The notes: generated from the sequence alone by a model not told the origin. A stretch of 25,114 bases of DNA from an uncultured Bacilli bacterium (GCA_944350405.1 CALVPC010000002.1:1-25114), one strand, 5' to 3'. Shown: positions 1 through 7,976, counted from the stretch's first letter. Made by a program: numbers and translations.

Positions 1-1120
1 AAATTTTTAATATAGTTATACTTGTTTTATTTTTTGTTAAAAATTTAAGACTATTTTCTCCATAATAATATATTGTTATTATAGTAGAAAAAGAAAATAA
101 GAATAGTATAATTAATAACATTATTTCTCCAAAATAGCCTAAATGATATGAAAAAGCATACTTTGTTAATTCTATTCCATTTATTACATTTAATGTTTCA
201 TAATTTGATGTACCTATTATTAAAGCTGTTATTGTTAGGACTACGAAATTGATAAAATAAGTTTGAATTATACCAATATTTCCTTGTTTTTTAAAATCAT
301 TATTATCTGTTGTTCCTGCTATTATTGCACTTGTTCCTGTTCCAGATTCTCCAGCAAATACACTTTTTTGTAGTGCTAAAATGATTGTATAAATAATTCC
401 TCCGGATACTGCTTTTCCATTGAAAGCTTCCATTATGATATTTTTTAATAGTATTCCTGTTTCTGGTAAATTTGTCATTAGGACTATTAAACCTAATATT
501 ACAAATATAATTATCATTACTGGAAATATTTTATTGCAGATATTAGAAATTGTTTTTATTCCTTTTAAAATTATAATTCCTGCTAGAAATGTGATTATTA
601 ATGATATTATTATTTGATTTATATTATATATTTCTGTTGTTAAGGTTACAATAGTATTATTTTGGATTGAAGAAAATACAAATGTATAGGTAATTAAGAT
701 TATTATGGCATAAATTATACTTAATGTTTTATTATTTAAGCCTTTTTTTATATAATAAGATGGACCACTTTTTTGATATTTTCCATCTTTTTCTTTATAT
801 AAGATAGATAGAGAATTTTCTATGTAAGTAATTATCGATAAGAAAAATGTAGATATCCATATCCAAAAAATTGTTCCTAATCCTCCATAATAAATGGATA
901 TAGCTACTCCAGCTAATGATCCTACGCCTATTTTAGAAGATAAAGCCATTATTAGAGTGTCTTTAGCAGAAATTTTATCATTTTTTTCTTCTTTTTGTAA
1001 GCTTTTAAAAATATTTATAAATTTTAGCTGAGGAAATTTTAATTTTAAAGAAAAATAAACACTATTTATGAGTATTAGACTTATTGCTATTGCCCATAAT
1101 ATTTTTGTTATATTTGTCAT
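1..1120 (-). CDS. Sodium:alanine/glycine symporter (AgcS family), 3' end cut off by window edge
   Basis: This is an integral membrane transporter of the AgcS type, expected to import a small neutral amino acid with Na+. The reading frame is open from an ATG at 1118-1120 to the left edge, giving about 373 visible codons; family members are usually 440-480 residues, so the last part is missing. A GGTGAT Shine-Dalgarno precedes the ATG. The translation is a string of hydrophobic helices. Family-typical stretches are LAGVAISIYYGGLGTIFWIW near residue 70, a SGPSYYIKKGL loop, FAGESGTGTSAI near residue 270 and a YYYGE segment near the visible end. Some positions differ from the common version, for example KIGVGS where GTVGTGN is usual, so it is a divergent member and the substrate is uncertain. 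It lies just downstream of the rlmH terminator. I see no convincing promoter of its own. Confidence 0.85.
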   Translation of the reverse strand, partial: MTNITKILWAIAISLILINSVYFSLKLKFPQLKFINIFKSLQKEEKNDKISAKDTLIMALSSKIGVGSLAGVAISIYYGGLGTIFWIWISTFFLSIITYIENSLSILYKEKDGKYQKSGPSYYIKKGLNNKTLSIIYAIIILITYTFVFSSIQNNTIVTLTTEIYNINQIIISLIITFLAGIIILKGIKTISNICNKIFPVMIIIFVILGLIVLMTNLPETGILLKNIIMEAFNGKAVSGGIIYTIILALQKSVFAGESGTGTSAIIAGTTDNNDFKKQGNIGIIQTYFINFVVLTITALIIGTSNYETLNVINGIELTKYAFSYHLGYFGEIMLLIILFLFSFSTIITIYYYGENSLKFLTKNKTSITILKI

Positions 1121-1143
1121 ATAATCACCATTTAATTTTATGC

Positions 1144-1167
1144 AAAAAAAATAGGAGAATACTCCTA
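1144..1167 (-). terminator. Intrinsic terminator after rlmH
   Basis: On the minus strand, TAGGAG and CTCCTA pair around a four-base loop and are followed directly by eight T. The first three bases of the stem are the rlmH stop codon TAG. It closes the DHH-rplI-dnaB-M23-walJ-rlmH unit. Confidence 0.85.
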
Positions 1168-1620
1168 CTTGTGATATATTTCATTATTTAATATTTTAAA
1201 GCTCCTATATAATTGTTCTAATAAAATGATACGAAAAAGTTGATGTGGAAAGGTTAATCTAGAGAATGATAATTTTTTTGGAGATAAGTTTTTTATTTCT
1301 TCATCTAATCCATTGGATGAACCAATTATAAAAGTGATATTACTATTTTGTGTTATTTCACTATTAATAAATTGTGATAATTCTTCACTAGAATACTCTT
1401 TTCCATTAATATCTAAGATTACTATATTATCTTTTTTCTTAATATGTTTTTTTATTTGTTCTTTTTCTTTGGTTAGAGCAGTTTTTATATCGCTATCTTG
1501 TTCATCTTTTAATTCTATTAGTTCTAATTTTGTATATTTTGATAGCCTTTTTTGATATTCTTGTATAGCTTCTATTAAATATTTTTCTTTTATTTTACCT
1601 AAACAAATTATTTTTATCAT
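1165..1620 (-). CDS. rlmH: 23S rRNA (pseudouridine1915-N3)-methyltransferase RlmH
   Basis: RlmH is a small SPOUT-class enzyme that methylates pseudouridine 1915 in helix 69 of 23S rRNA, using SAM, on assembled ribosomes. The protein is 151 residues, close to the usual 155-160. The SAM-binding knot loop is visible as FIIGSSNGLDEEI near residues 97-109, where most homologues have a G-rich version, so the loop is slightly divergent. The C-terminal signature is complete: FPHQLFRIILLEQLYRSFKI followed by the terminal YHK. It is the last gene of its operon, starting 8 bp after walJ, with an AGGTGAT Shine-Dalgarno that begins at the walJ stop codon. Linkage to walJ near the origin matches Bacillus gene order. 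Confidence 0.95.
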   Translation of the reverse strand: MIKIICLGKIKEKYLIEAIQEYQKRLSKYTKLELIELKDEQDSDIKTALTKEKEQIKKHIKKKDNIVILDINGKEYSSEELSQFINSEITQNSNITFIIGSSNGLDEEIKNLSPKKLSFSRLTFPHQLFRIILLEQLYRSFKILNNEIYHK

Positions 1621-1628
1621 TTAATCAC

Positions 1629-2369
1629 CTATATTTCTACACAAATAGCTTCATTTTGAGAACAAATAATTATTTTTTCTATATTATTATCTGTTTCTTT
1701 AATAGTATTTTCTATTAATGTTTTAGCTATTTCAGGTTTATTATTTTCTTCACTTAGGTGAGCTAAACAAAGATATTTTGTTTTTTCTCCTATTAATGTT
1801 TTTAAATATCTACTTGCATCATCGTTAGATAAGTGTCCTTTATCACTTCTAATTCTTTGTTTTAATTGAAAAGGATATGAACCATTTGTTAACATTTCTG
1901 GATCATAATTACTTTCTAATATATATATATCTTTGTTTTTATATTTATTTAAAATCTTTTCTTTTATATAACCTGTATCTGTAATATATACTAATTCTTT
2001 GATTTCTACTTTTAAAGATACTCCAATACATGGTACATCATGGGATAAGGGAAATAAACTTATATTTATATTATTTATATTTATTTCTTTATCATATTTT
2101 ATGTTTTGGTATTCTGGTATTTTTTCATATAAATCATTTTCTGATGTATATATTATAGGTTTATATTTTTTTATTATTGATTTTATACCTTTTATATGAT
2201 CAATATGAGTATGAGTAATTATTAATACATCTATATTGGGTAATTTTTTTTCTATTCTTTTTTCCAAATTAATTAAAGGTAATCCAGCATCTATTAATAT
2301 GTTTTTACTTCCTGTTTCTATTAAAGTTGAATTACCTTTTGAACCACTGGCTAAAATTGTTATTTTCAT
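1629..2369 (-). CDS. walJ: WalJ/YycJ-type metallo-beta-lactamase-fold hydrolase
   Basis: This is a cytoplasmic metallo-beta-lactamase-fold protein of 246 residues. The metal-binding motif HTHIDH is at residues 53-58, and downstream motifs include LSHDVPCIG, YITDTGY and a late LAHLSEENN. In Bacillus the orthologue WalJ (YycJ) is encoded with the WalRK cell-wall two-component system and has been linked to coordinating replication with cell-wall metabolism; its substrate is not settled. Here the walRK genes are absent from the window and the gene follows an M23 peptidase. Its ATG lies one base after the peptidase stop codon (TAA A ATG) with no visible Shine-Dalgarno, which suggests translation by termination-reinitiation. 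Confidence 0.9.
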   Translation of the reverse strand: MKITILASGSKGNSTLIETGSKNILIDAGLPLINLEKRIEKKLPNIDVLIITHTHIDHIKGIKSIIKKYKPIIYTSENDLYEKIPEYQNIKYDKEININNINISLFPLSHDVPCIGVSLKVEIKELVYITDTGYIKEKILNKYKNKDIYILESNYDPEMLTNGSYPFQLKQRIRSDKGHLSNDDASRYLKTLIGEKTKYLCLAHLSEENNKPEIAKTLIENTIKETDNNIEKIIICSQNEAICVEI

Positions 2370-2370
2370 T

Positions 2371-3846
2371 TTAGTATACTGATAAAGGATTTATATAACT
2401 TCCGCCATATTCTAATTGTAAGTGAAGATGGCATCCATAAGAATATCCTGTATTACCCATTGTTCCAATTACTTGACCTTTTTCCACTGCTTGGCCTTGT
2501 GATACTAATACACTATTCATATGTCCATATAATGATTTATATCCATTATTATGATTTATTTCAACAGCATATCCTAAACCATAATAAGTACCTGCAATGG
2601 TTACTGTACCATCATTTATGGCAAATATTGGAGTACCACATCCTAGTCCTGCTATATCGATTCCTTCATGCATTCTACTTGAAGTTTCTCCAATTTCACT
2701 ACGTAAACCATATCCAAAATATTCTGTAATTGTATAATTTCTTACTGTTGGCCAAGCCCAATCTGTAGTTGATCCTACTGCATAACCTGTATTTTGACCT
2801 GTTACTACTATTCTGTCTACAGGTTCTTTTAATACTTCTGTTGAAACTATGAAGGCATAAGTAATTTTACCATTTTCTTTTTGAAGTTTTCTTGTTATAA
2901 GACTTCTTCCTTTTTTACCTTTTTGGATTACTTTTGAATATCCAATATATTGAGTGTCATCTTCTCTTTCTATTGTTTCAAATCTGACATCTTCTTCACT
3001 TACTGTATGTGTTTCTTCCACTACAGTTATTACTGGATTAATATAACTGATAATTACTTCTTGACCTTTATATAGAAGAGCATTTTCATCTGCTATATCT
3101 TGATTAGCTATTAAAAATTCTTCTGTAGACATTTCATTATCATATGCTATTGAACTTACTGTGTCTTCTGATTTTACTTTATATGTTTTATTTTCTTCTT
3201 TAGTACCAAATAATAGATATTTAGCTAATTCTTGCTTTGTTTGATATATTGTTTCATTAGCTGGTATTTTGTCTTTCCTAATTGTTATTTGTTCTTTTAT
3301 ATAAACATTTTCAATTATTGTTCCTTTTGCTGTTGGATCTTGTGTTGTTTCATTTAAATAATCTTCATATTCTTGTTCATCTACAAATGATCTTACTACA
3401 TCATTTATAGCTTCACTTAATATTTCTTTATCTAATATATAAATATATTTATCTTCTTTGGGTTCTTCATTATCATTTTCACTTGTGTCAGTTATTTTTA
3501 CTACATAACCATCTATAGTAAAATCTTCTTCTTCAGATATTTTATTGTATATACTAGAGACATCTTCTGTTTGTTCATTATAAGTAGTTTCATTTTTGAT
3601 TTGCAAGCCAGTAGGCATATATACTTCATTAACATTATATTTTTCTTTTAAATTTTCTTGTTTTTCATTGATATATTGTTCTAAATCTGATTTTTCTTCT
3701 ATTATACCAATAGAAGAGCCATTTAGATATACTCTATATACATTTTGAGCATCATAATAAACATATGATGCACTTTCACCAATGCATAATATTATACTTA
3801 ATGCAAATGAAAGAATAACTAGGAATATTCCTACTCCTTTATTCAC
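2371..3846 (-). CDS. Membrane-anchored M23 murein endopeptidase with LysM and G5 domains
   Basis: This is a predicted cell-surface zinc endopeptidase that cuts peptidoglycan cross-bridges or stem peptides. It has 491 residues. An N-terminal hydrophobic segment (about 5-24) anchors or exports it. An uncharacterised region of about 190 residues follows, then a LysM module (about 221-266), a G5-like domain (about 272-350) and a C-terminal M23 domain (about 370-491). The catalytic zinc ligands are visible as HEGID (His393, Asp397) and HLH (His473, His475), so it looks active. The start codon is GTG, overlapping the dnaB stop as GTGA, with an AGAGGTGAT Shine-Dalgarno inside dnaB. It takes the place held by walH/walI in Bacillus and may link the replication operon to wall growth (inference). 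Confidence 0.92.
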   Translation of the reverse strand: MNKGVGIFLVILSFALSIILCIGESASYVYYDAQNVYRVYLNGSSIGIIEEKSDLEQYINEKQENLKEKYNVNEVYMPTGLQIKNETTYNEQTEDVSSIYNKISEEEDFTIDGYVVKITDTSENDNEEPKEDKYIYILDKEILSEAINDVVRSFVDEQEYEDYLNETTQDPTAKGTIIENVYIKEQITIRKDKIPANETIYQTKQELAKYLLFGTKEENKTYKVKSEDTVSSIAYDNEMSTEEFLIANQDIADENALLYKGQEVIISYINPVITVVEETHTVSEEDVRFETIEREDDTQYIGYSKVIQKGKKGRSLITRKLQKENGKITYAFIVSTEVLKEPVDRIVVTGQNTGYAVGSTTDWAWPTVRNYTITEYFGYGLRSEIGETSSRMHEGIDIAGLGCGTPIFAINDGTVTIAGTYYGLGYAVEINHNNGYKSLYGHMNSVLVSQGQAVEKGQVIGTMGNTGYSYGCHLHLQLEYGGSYINPLSVY

Positions 3847-5195
3847 TTATTATCACCTCTTTGTTCATCATTTTTATAATTCATAAATGATAAAGTATTT
3901 TTTTTGAAAAGTAATTCTGCTGTTCCTACTCTACCACTTCTGTTTTTTCTAATTATTATTTCTGTTTTACTCATATTATCATCTATTTTTGATGCTTCAT
4001 TATAATAATCATCACGATATATAAATGCTACAATATCAGCATCTTGTTCTATTGATCCAGATTCTCTAAGATCACTTAATACTGGTCTTTTATTTTCTCT
4101 TAACTCTGGTGTTCTAGATAGTTGTGCAAGGGTCACTACAGGTATTTTTAATTCTAAAGCTAACATTTTTAAAGCTCTTGATATTTCTGAAACTTCTTGT
4201 TGTCTGTTACCAGCATATCTTCCCATTGAACCAATTAATGTTAAATAATCAATTAAAATCATACCAAGATTCTCATCGTTACTTGCTACTCTTCTTGCTT
4301 TTGCTTTAATATCTCCGATTGTTATACCTGGTGAGTCATCTATATAAATATTTGTTTCTGATAGCTGACTCATTGCTTCATTTACTCTTTGCCAATCTTT
4401 ACTATCTAAACTACCATTTTGTATTTTTTTTGCTTCTACTTGTCCAAGTGATGAAATCATACGCGATACTAATTGTTCTGCACGCATTTCTAAAGTAAAT
4501 ATAATTACAGATTTTTTTGATTTCAATGCTACATTAGTAGCCATATTTAAAGCTAAAGCAGTTTTCCCCATAGCTGGACGTGCTGCTATTATTATAAGTT
4601 CATTTTCATGAAATCCATCTGTTAAATTATCTAAGTCATAAAATCCAGATGGTAAGCCACTTATTTTTCCTTTATTGCTTGCTAATTTTTCTAAATTTTC
4701 TTGAATTTCATTTAATACTTCAGGTATTTGTTTGAATTCAGAGGATTTTCTATTTTTAACAACACTTAATATTTTAGATTCTGCTTTATCTAATGTTTCT
4801 GTAACTGAATATTCATTAGTATAGCCTAATGTTGCTATTTCTGTTGCTTCATTTATTAAATTCCTTAATATGCTTTTATCTTCTACTATTTTGATGTATG
4901 AATCGACATTAGCTGCTGTAGGAGTTAATTCTAATATTTCTGATAAATATTCTACTCCTCCTATTTCATTTAGAATGTTTTTATCTTTTAATTTACTAGT
5001 TAAAGTTGTAATATCTATTGCTACTTCAGAAGATGCTAATTCTTTTATTGCATCAAATATTTTACCATGTTTTTGTAAAAAGAAACTATCACTAGTTAGA
5101 GTTTCAATAGCTTTTTGTAATGCATATTTTGATAAAAGCATGGCTCCTAATACAGCTTGTTCTGCTTCGATGTTGTTAGGAATTTCTTTTTTCAT
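3843..5195 (-). CDS. dnaB: Replicative DNA helicase DnaB
   Basis: This is the hexameric 5'-3' helicase that unwinds DNA ahead of the replisome (called DnaC in Bacillus). Its 450 residues are typical. The N-terminal domain begins with IPNNIEAEQAVLGAMLLS, which binds primase and loader. The RecA-like C-terminal domain has the Walker A motif ARPAMGKTALALN, the Walker B-type MILIDYLTLI, the SRTPELRENKRPVLSDLRESGSIEQDAD block and the late IIRKNRSGRVG segment. It lies 8 bp after rplI, an order conserved in Firmicutes, and overlaps the peptidase gene by four bases. An AGGTG Shine-Dalgarno precedes the ATG. No intein or truncation is seen. Confidence 0.97.
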   Translation of the reverse strand: MKKEIPNNIEAEQAVLGAMLLSKYALQKAIETLTSDSFFLQKHGKIFDAIKELASSEVAIDITTLTSKLKDKNILNEIGGVEYLSEILELTPTAANVDSYIKIVEDKSILRNLINEATEIATLGYTNEYSVTETLDKAESKILSVVKNRKSSEFKQIPEVLNEIQENLEKLASNKGKISGLPSGFYDLDNLTDGFHENELIIIAARPAMGKTALALNMATNVALKSKKSVIIFTLEMRAEQLVSRMISSLGQVEAKKIQNGSLDSKDWQRVNEAMSQLSETNIYIDDSPGITIGDIKAKARRVASNDENLGMILIDYLTLIGSMGRYAGNRQQEVSEISRALKMLALELKIPVVTLAQLSRTPELRENKRPVLSDLRESGSIEQDADIVAFIYRDDYYNEASKIDDNMSKTEIIIRKNRSGRVGTAELLFKKNTLSFMNYKNDEQRGDNK

Positions 5196-5203
5196 TATAA
5201 CAC

Positions 5204-5641
5204 CTACTTTGTTACTTCTATTTTTACGTTTGCTTTTATATCCTTATATAATTCTATTTCTATTTCGTGAAATCCAAGTGATGATATTGGACTTTTTATT
5301 TTGATTTGTTTTTTATCTATATTATATTTTGGGTCTATTTTGTCTTTAATTTGTTTTGGAGAAACGCTTCCAAATACTTTATCGTGTTCTCCTGTTTTTA
5401 CAACAAACTTATATGTATTTTTTTCAAGTTCTTTTTTTATTTGTTCTGCTTCTTGTCTTTTTTGATTATCTAATTGCTTTTCTTTTTCATTATCTCTATC
5501 AAGTATTTTTTTACTTTCTTTTGTTTCTTTTACTGCATAACCATTTTTTATTAAAAAATTAAGGGCATATCCATCTTTTACTTCTTTTATTTCTCCTTTT
5601 TTCCCTTGATTTTTTAAGTCTTTAATAAAAATAACTTTCAT
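5204..5641 (-). CDS. rplI: Ribosomal protein bL9
   Basis: bL9 is a large-subunit protein that binds 23S rRNA at the base of the L1 stalk and reaches toward neighbouring ribosomes. The 145-residue product starts with [20 protein letters not shown] and has [13 protein letters not shown], the conserved rRNA-binding half. A long charged helix (about residues 45-75) leads to a C-terminal domain with [10 protein letters not shown]. It begins 8 bp after the DHH phosphoesterase gene with an AGGTGAT Shine-Dalgarno. The order gdpP-position gene, rplI, dnaB is the same as in Bacillus. Confidence 0.97.
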   Translation of the reverse strand: MKVIFIKDLKNQGKKGEIKEVKDGYALNFLIKNGYAVKETKESKKILDRDNEKEKQLDNQKRQEAEQIKKELEKNTYKFVVKTGEHDKVFGSVSPKQIKDKIDPKYNIDKKQIKIKSPISSLGFHEIEIELYKDIKANVKIEVTK

Positions 5642-5649
5642 CTTATCAC

Positions 5650-6615
5650 CTACTTTTTTAGCTTTTCTAATATTTGTTCTTCTACTTTTTTTATACTACT
5701 ATTTTCAATTCTTGCTGCGGCTTCGTTTTTTCCTCCTCCACCGCCAAATTTTTCCATTAATTTACCAGCATTTATTTTATTTACTGATCTGGCACTTACT
5801 CCAATCAAATTTTTATCTAGATAACCTATACAAAAAGAATTTTTAATTCCTTTAAATTCTAATAATAGATCTGCAGTTTTTGCTAATTCTTGTGATTTAT
5901 ATATTTTACCTTTTTGGCCTCTAGCTATTGCTATTTCACCATCTATTTTGGTGTTAGCTATCATTTTTGATCTATTAACATATTCTTCTAGATTTTGTTT
6001 TAATAACATTTGAGCTTCATTTATATCTGCACCTTTACTTGATAAATAATAACAATGATAAAAAGTTTTCCTTGTCATTTTATACATAAAATTGTTTGTA
6101 TCTAAAGCTATTCCTCCTAGGAGAATAGTAGCATAAGATTTTGGTAATTTTACTCTTATTTTATTTAATAAACTTGTTACTATTTCACAAGTTGAACTTG
6201 CGTTTTCTTCTATAAATACGTTTTCAACATTTATTGTTTCTTTAGTCTTTGTGTGATGATCTATTATAATAATTTTATTAAATTTATTTATTATAGTACT
6301 ATCACTTAATAATTTTGCTTTATTTACATCTAATATTACTAGTAATGATTTATCATTTAATTTTTCATAAGCTTCTTTTGAAGTTATAATATTTAAAGTT
6401 TTTCTTACTTTTAATAGAGCTTCTTTAGTTGAAGATTCAATATCCCTATCGTCAATTATTAAATACGTTTTTTTTCTAAATTTTTTTGTTATTAGAGAAA
6501 ATCCTGCCATAGCAGCGAAAGCATCTAAATCAATATTAGTATGTCCTAAGAGAAAAACATTCTTAGATAGTAGTGTTTCTTTTAGTACTATTTTTTTTAA
6601 TTGTTTTATTGTCAT
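5650..6615 (-). CDS. DHH/DHHA1 phosphoesterase at the gdpP position, lacking the GdpP sensor half
   Basis: This is a 321-residue DHH-family phosphoesterase. Motifs are [10 protein letters not shown] (His25, Asp29, Asp31), LDVNK (Asp96), IIDHH (Asp119-His121) and ALDTNNF (Asp172), so the metal centre looks complete. A DHHA1 domain follows (about 225-321). Its best match is the catalytic half of GdpP, the c-di-AMP phosphodiesterase, and the gene sits directly before rplI-dnaB, as gdpP does in Bacillus. Full GdpP is about 650 residues with two membrane helices, a degenerate PAS domain and a degenerate GGDEF domain; none is present. A strong GAGGAGG Shine-Dalgarno and a promoter directly upstream show this is a genuine start. 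The DHHA1 motif usually read as GGGGH is GGGGGKN (291-297), with Gly295 in place of His. It may cleave c-di-AMP, pApA or short RNA; the substrate is unresolved. Confidence 0.85.
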   Translation of the reverse strand: MTIKQLKKIVLKETLLSKNVFLLGHTNIDLDAFAAMAGFSLITKKFRKKTYLIIDDRDIESSTKEALLKVRKTLNIITSKEAYEKLNDKSLLVILDVNKAKLLSDSTIINKFNKIIIIDHHTKTKETINVENVFIEENASSTCEIVTSLLNKIRVKLPKSYATILLGGIALDTNNFMYKMTRKTFYHCYYLSSKGADINEAQMLLKQNLEEYVNRSKMIANTKIDGEIAIARGQKGKIYKSQELAKTADLLLEFKGIKNSFCIGYLDKNLIGVSARSVNKINAGKLMEKFGGGGGKNEAAARIENSSIKKVEEQILEKLKK

Positions 6616-6641
6616 TAGGATACCTCCTCGCTTCTTTAAAT

Positions 6642-6670
6642 ATTATATCAGAAAAATACTAATCTGTCAT
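6642..6670 (-). promoter_or_regulatory. Sigma-A promoter of the DHH-rplI-dnaB-M23-walJ-rlmH unit
   Basis: On the minus strand a -35 box ATGACA (6665-6670) and a -10 box TATAAT (6642-6647) are separated by exactly 17 bp. A TG lies one base upstream of the -10 box (extended -10). The predicted leader is only about 20 nt and carries a GAGGAGG Shine-Dalgarno. Confidence 0.8.
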
Positions 6671-6680
6671 TTTTTTTGGC

Positions 6681-6711
6681 AAAGAAAAAAATAAACATAT
6701 ATTGTTTATTT
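6681..6711 (-). terminator. Intrinsic terminator after rpsR
   Basis: On the minus strand AAATAAACA and TGTTTATTT form a nine-pair stem with a five-base loop, running into a TTTTTTCTTT tract. The stem is almost entirely A-U, and the rpsR stop codon TAA lies inside its first arm. The AU-rich stem makes it weaker than usual. Confidence 0.65.
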
Positions 6712-6921
6712 TACGAATGGTAATAATGCAATAACGCGTGCTTTTTTTATTTCACCTGCTATATGTCTTTGATGTTTTGCACATGCTCCAGTAACACGTC
6801 TTGGAAGGATTTTTCCTCTTTCGTTGATATATTTTTTTAATATTTCTACGTCTTTATATCCTATTTCTTTTCCTTCACACATATAGCATCTTTTTTTTCT
6901 TTTTTTATAAAATTCTGCCAT
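6706..6921 (-). CDS. rpsR: Ribosomal protein bS18, cysteine-containing (C+) form
   Basis: bS18 is a 30S protein that binds 16S rRNA in the platform as a heterodimer with bS6. The 71-residue product has the conserved core [19 protein letters not shown] followed by [11 protein letters not shown] and ends [11 protein letters not shown]. Unlike the Bacillus version it has a CYMC pair (Cys12, Cys15) plus Cys47 and His50, a complete CxxC...CxxH set that would bind one zinc ion, as in the C+ class of bacterial S18 proteins. It is the last gene of the rpsF-ssb-rpsR operon, with a clear AGGAGG Shine-Dalgarno. Confidence 0.96.
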   Translation of the reverse strand: MAEFYKKRKKRCYMCEGKEIGYKDVEILKKYINERGKILPRRVTGACAKHQRHIAGEIKKARVIALLPFVK

Positions 6922-6935
6922 AATAATTCCTCCTT

Positions 6936-7400
6936 TTAGAATGGCAAGTCATTTTCATCAATTTTTATTTCTTCTCCAAAGTCTTTAAATGGATCATCTG
7001 GAATATCATTCATATCAATATTTTGTTTTTTATCTATATTATATGGATTTATATTACTAGATTCCTCTCTTTGTTCACGAGCTGCTTTTGTATCTAAAAA
7101 TTGAACGTTATCTGCTACAACTTCGGTTACATATCTTTTTTGTCCATTTTGATCTTCATAATTTCTAGTTTGTATGCGTCCATCTATTGCAACTTGACTG
7201 CCTTGATTTAAATAATTTTTACAATTTTCTGCTTGTTTTCTCCAAACAACTATATTTATAAAGTCTGCTTCTCTTTCACCATTTTGATTAGCAAATGTTC
7301 TGTTTACTGCTATTGAGAAAGATGCAACTGGTATGTTTGAAGATGTGTATCTTAATTCAGGATCTCTTGTTAATCTTCCTATTAAAAATACTTTATTCAT
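6936..7400 (-). CDS. ssb: Single-stranded DNA-binding protein
   Basis: SSB coats single-stranded DNA during replication, repair and recombination and recruits partner enzymes. It has 154 residues. The OB-fold covers about residues 1-106 and starts with [19 protein letters not shown]; conserved parts include [16 protein letters not shown] and [18 protein letters not shown] short polar linker follows, and the protein ends in the acidic tip DENDLPF, the contact point for proteins such as RecQ, RecG and PriA. It lies between rpsF and rpsR, the standard arrangement, with a GAGGT Shine-Dalgarno. Confidence 0.97.
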   Translation of the reverse strand: MNKVFLIGRLTRDPELRYTSSNIPVASFSIAVNRTFANQNGEREADFINIVVWRKQAENCKNYLNQGSQVAIDGRIQTRNYEDQNGQKRYVTEVVADNVQFLDTKAAREQREESSNINPYNIDKKQNIDMNDIPDDPFKDFGEEIKIDENDLPF

Positions 7401-7418
7401 AATTTTACCTCTTAACTT

Positions 7419-7700
7419 CTAATATTTTGTTACTAATGAACGAATAATGTCATCACTAATATTAGCTATACGATTAAATTCTGCTATTGCTTCAGATGAA
7501 GCTTCTACTACTAATAGAAAGTAATATCCAGTTTTATGTTTTTTGATTTCGTATGCTAATTCTCTTTGACCCATTTCTTTTTCTTCTAATATTGTAGCTT
7601 TATTGTCAGTTAATAATTTTTTAATATTTTCAAAAGCTTTCTTTATTGAAGCTTCTTCAAGGGTTGGTTTGACAATAAACATTATTTCATATTTGTTCAT
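7419..7700 (-). CDS. rpsF: Ribosomal protein bS6
   Basis: bS6 is a small-subunit protein that pairs with bS18 on the 16S rRNA platform. The 93-residue product begins MNKYEIMFIVKPTLEE, has the conserved GQRELAYEIKKHKTGYYFLL segment and ends with NISDDIIRSLVTKY. It is the first gene of the rpsF-ssb-rpsR operon. An AGGAGG Shine-Dalgarno lies 10 nt before the ATG, and upstream is a leader of about 60 nt with two hairpins that may serve S6:S18 feedback control. Confidence 0.96.
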   Translation of the reverse strand: MNKYEIMFIVKPTLEEASIKKAFENIKKLLTDNKATILEEKEMGQRELAYEIKKHKTGYYFLLVVEASSEAIAEFNRIANISDDIIRSLVTKY

Positions 7701-7710
7701 GCTTTTTGCA

Positions 7711-7762
7711 CCTCCTTTTGGCCATATGACTTCCGTAGAAGTAAGGAGTATTTCAATACTCG
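7711..7762 (-). promoter_or_regulatory. Structured leader of the rpsF operon (candidate S6:S18 autoregulatory RNA)
   Basis: Between the predicted start near 7762 and the Shine-Dalgarno at 7711-7716, the minus strand holds two tight hairpins. One is GAGTAT-TGAA-ATACTC (7746-7761). The other is ACTTC-TACG-GAAGT (7729-7742), whose CTACGG cap is an unusually stable tetraloop type. In many bacteria the S6:S18 dimer binds a hairpin in this leader to repress its own operon. The hairpins are seen directly; the regulatory role is inferred from position. Confidence 0.5.
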
Positions 7763-7768
7763 TTTTGT

Positions 7769-7797
7769 ATTATAACAATTAATTATATGTTTGTCTA
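7769..7797 (-). promoter_or_regulatory. Sigma-A promoter of the rpsF-ssb-rpsR operon
   Basis: On the minus strand a -35 box TAGACA (7792-7797) and a -10 box TATAAT (7769-7774) are separated by 17 bp. Transcription should start near 7762, just before the first leader hairpin. Confidence 0.85.
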
Positions 7798-7823
7798 GTT
7801 TATTTTAGAAAAACTTTAAATTA

Positions 7824-7861
7824 AATAAAAGAAAAAGAAATCTAGTATTAATTGATTTCTT
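7824..7861 (-). terminator. Intrinsic terminator after the LamG-like remnant
   Basis: On the minus strand AAGAAATC and GATTTCTT form a perfect eight-pair stem around an eleven-base loop, followed by TTTTCTTTTATTT. The stem begins inside the TAA stop codon (7860-7862) of the 38-codon reading frame, suggesting that this frame was once the end of a real gene. Confidence 0.65.
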
Positions 7862-7976
7862 ATTCAATATTAAATGTTTGTTTGTCATATAAATAGTTAT
7901 GAAGTATTTCTTCTGTTAAAGTTCTGTTGTATATTTTAGCACTATATACATCTATATTAGCATAATTTATTTCCAT
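7860..7976 (-). pseudogene. Remnant of a LamG/concanavalin-like domain protein (C-terminal tail, 38 codons)
   Basis: A minus-strand frame from ATG at 7974-7976 encodes 38 residues containing VYSAKIYNRTLTEEILHNYL and then YDKQTFNIE. This closely resembles the last strand and tail of LamG-like (concanavalin A-fold) domains in Firmicutes surface proteins, where a KIYSxRIYNRALTEEEIxHNY pattern ends the domain. The frame stays open upstream as far as about 8021, but that part is low-complexity and has no well-spaced Shine-Dalgarno. It is followed by its own terminator and preceded by the ychF terminator. The simplest reading is the surviving 3' end of a deleted surface-protein gene. A genuine tiny protein cannot be excluded. 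The family match is from memory, not a search. Confidence 0.5.

Noticed and set aside
420..617. Plus-strand 65-codon frame inside the symporter gene.
   Set aside because: It lies antisense to clear AgcS sequence and is Ile-rich with no support of its own.
4870..5304. Plus-strand 144-codon frame over the 5' end of dnaB and the 3' end of rplI.
   Set aside because: It is antisense to two well-recognised genes and lacks a Shine-Dalgarno and any recognisable motif.
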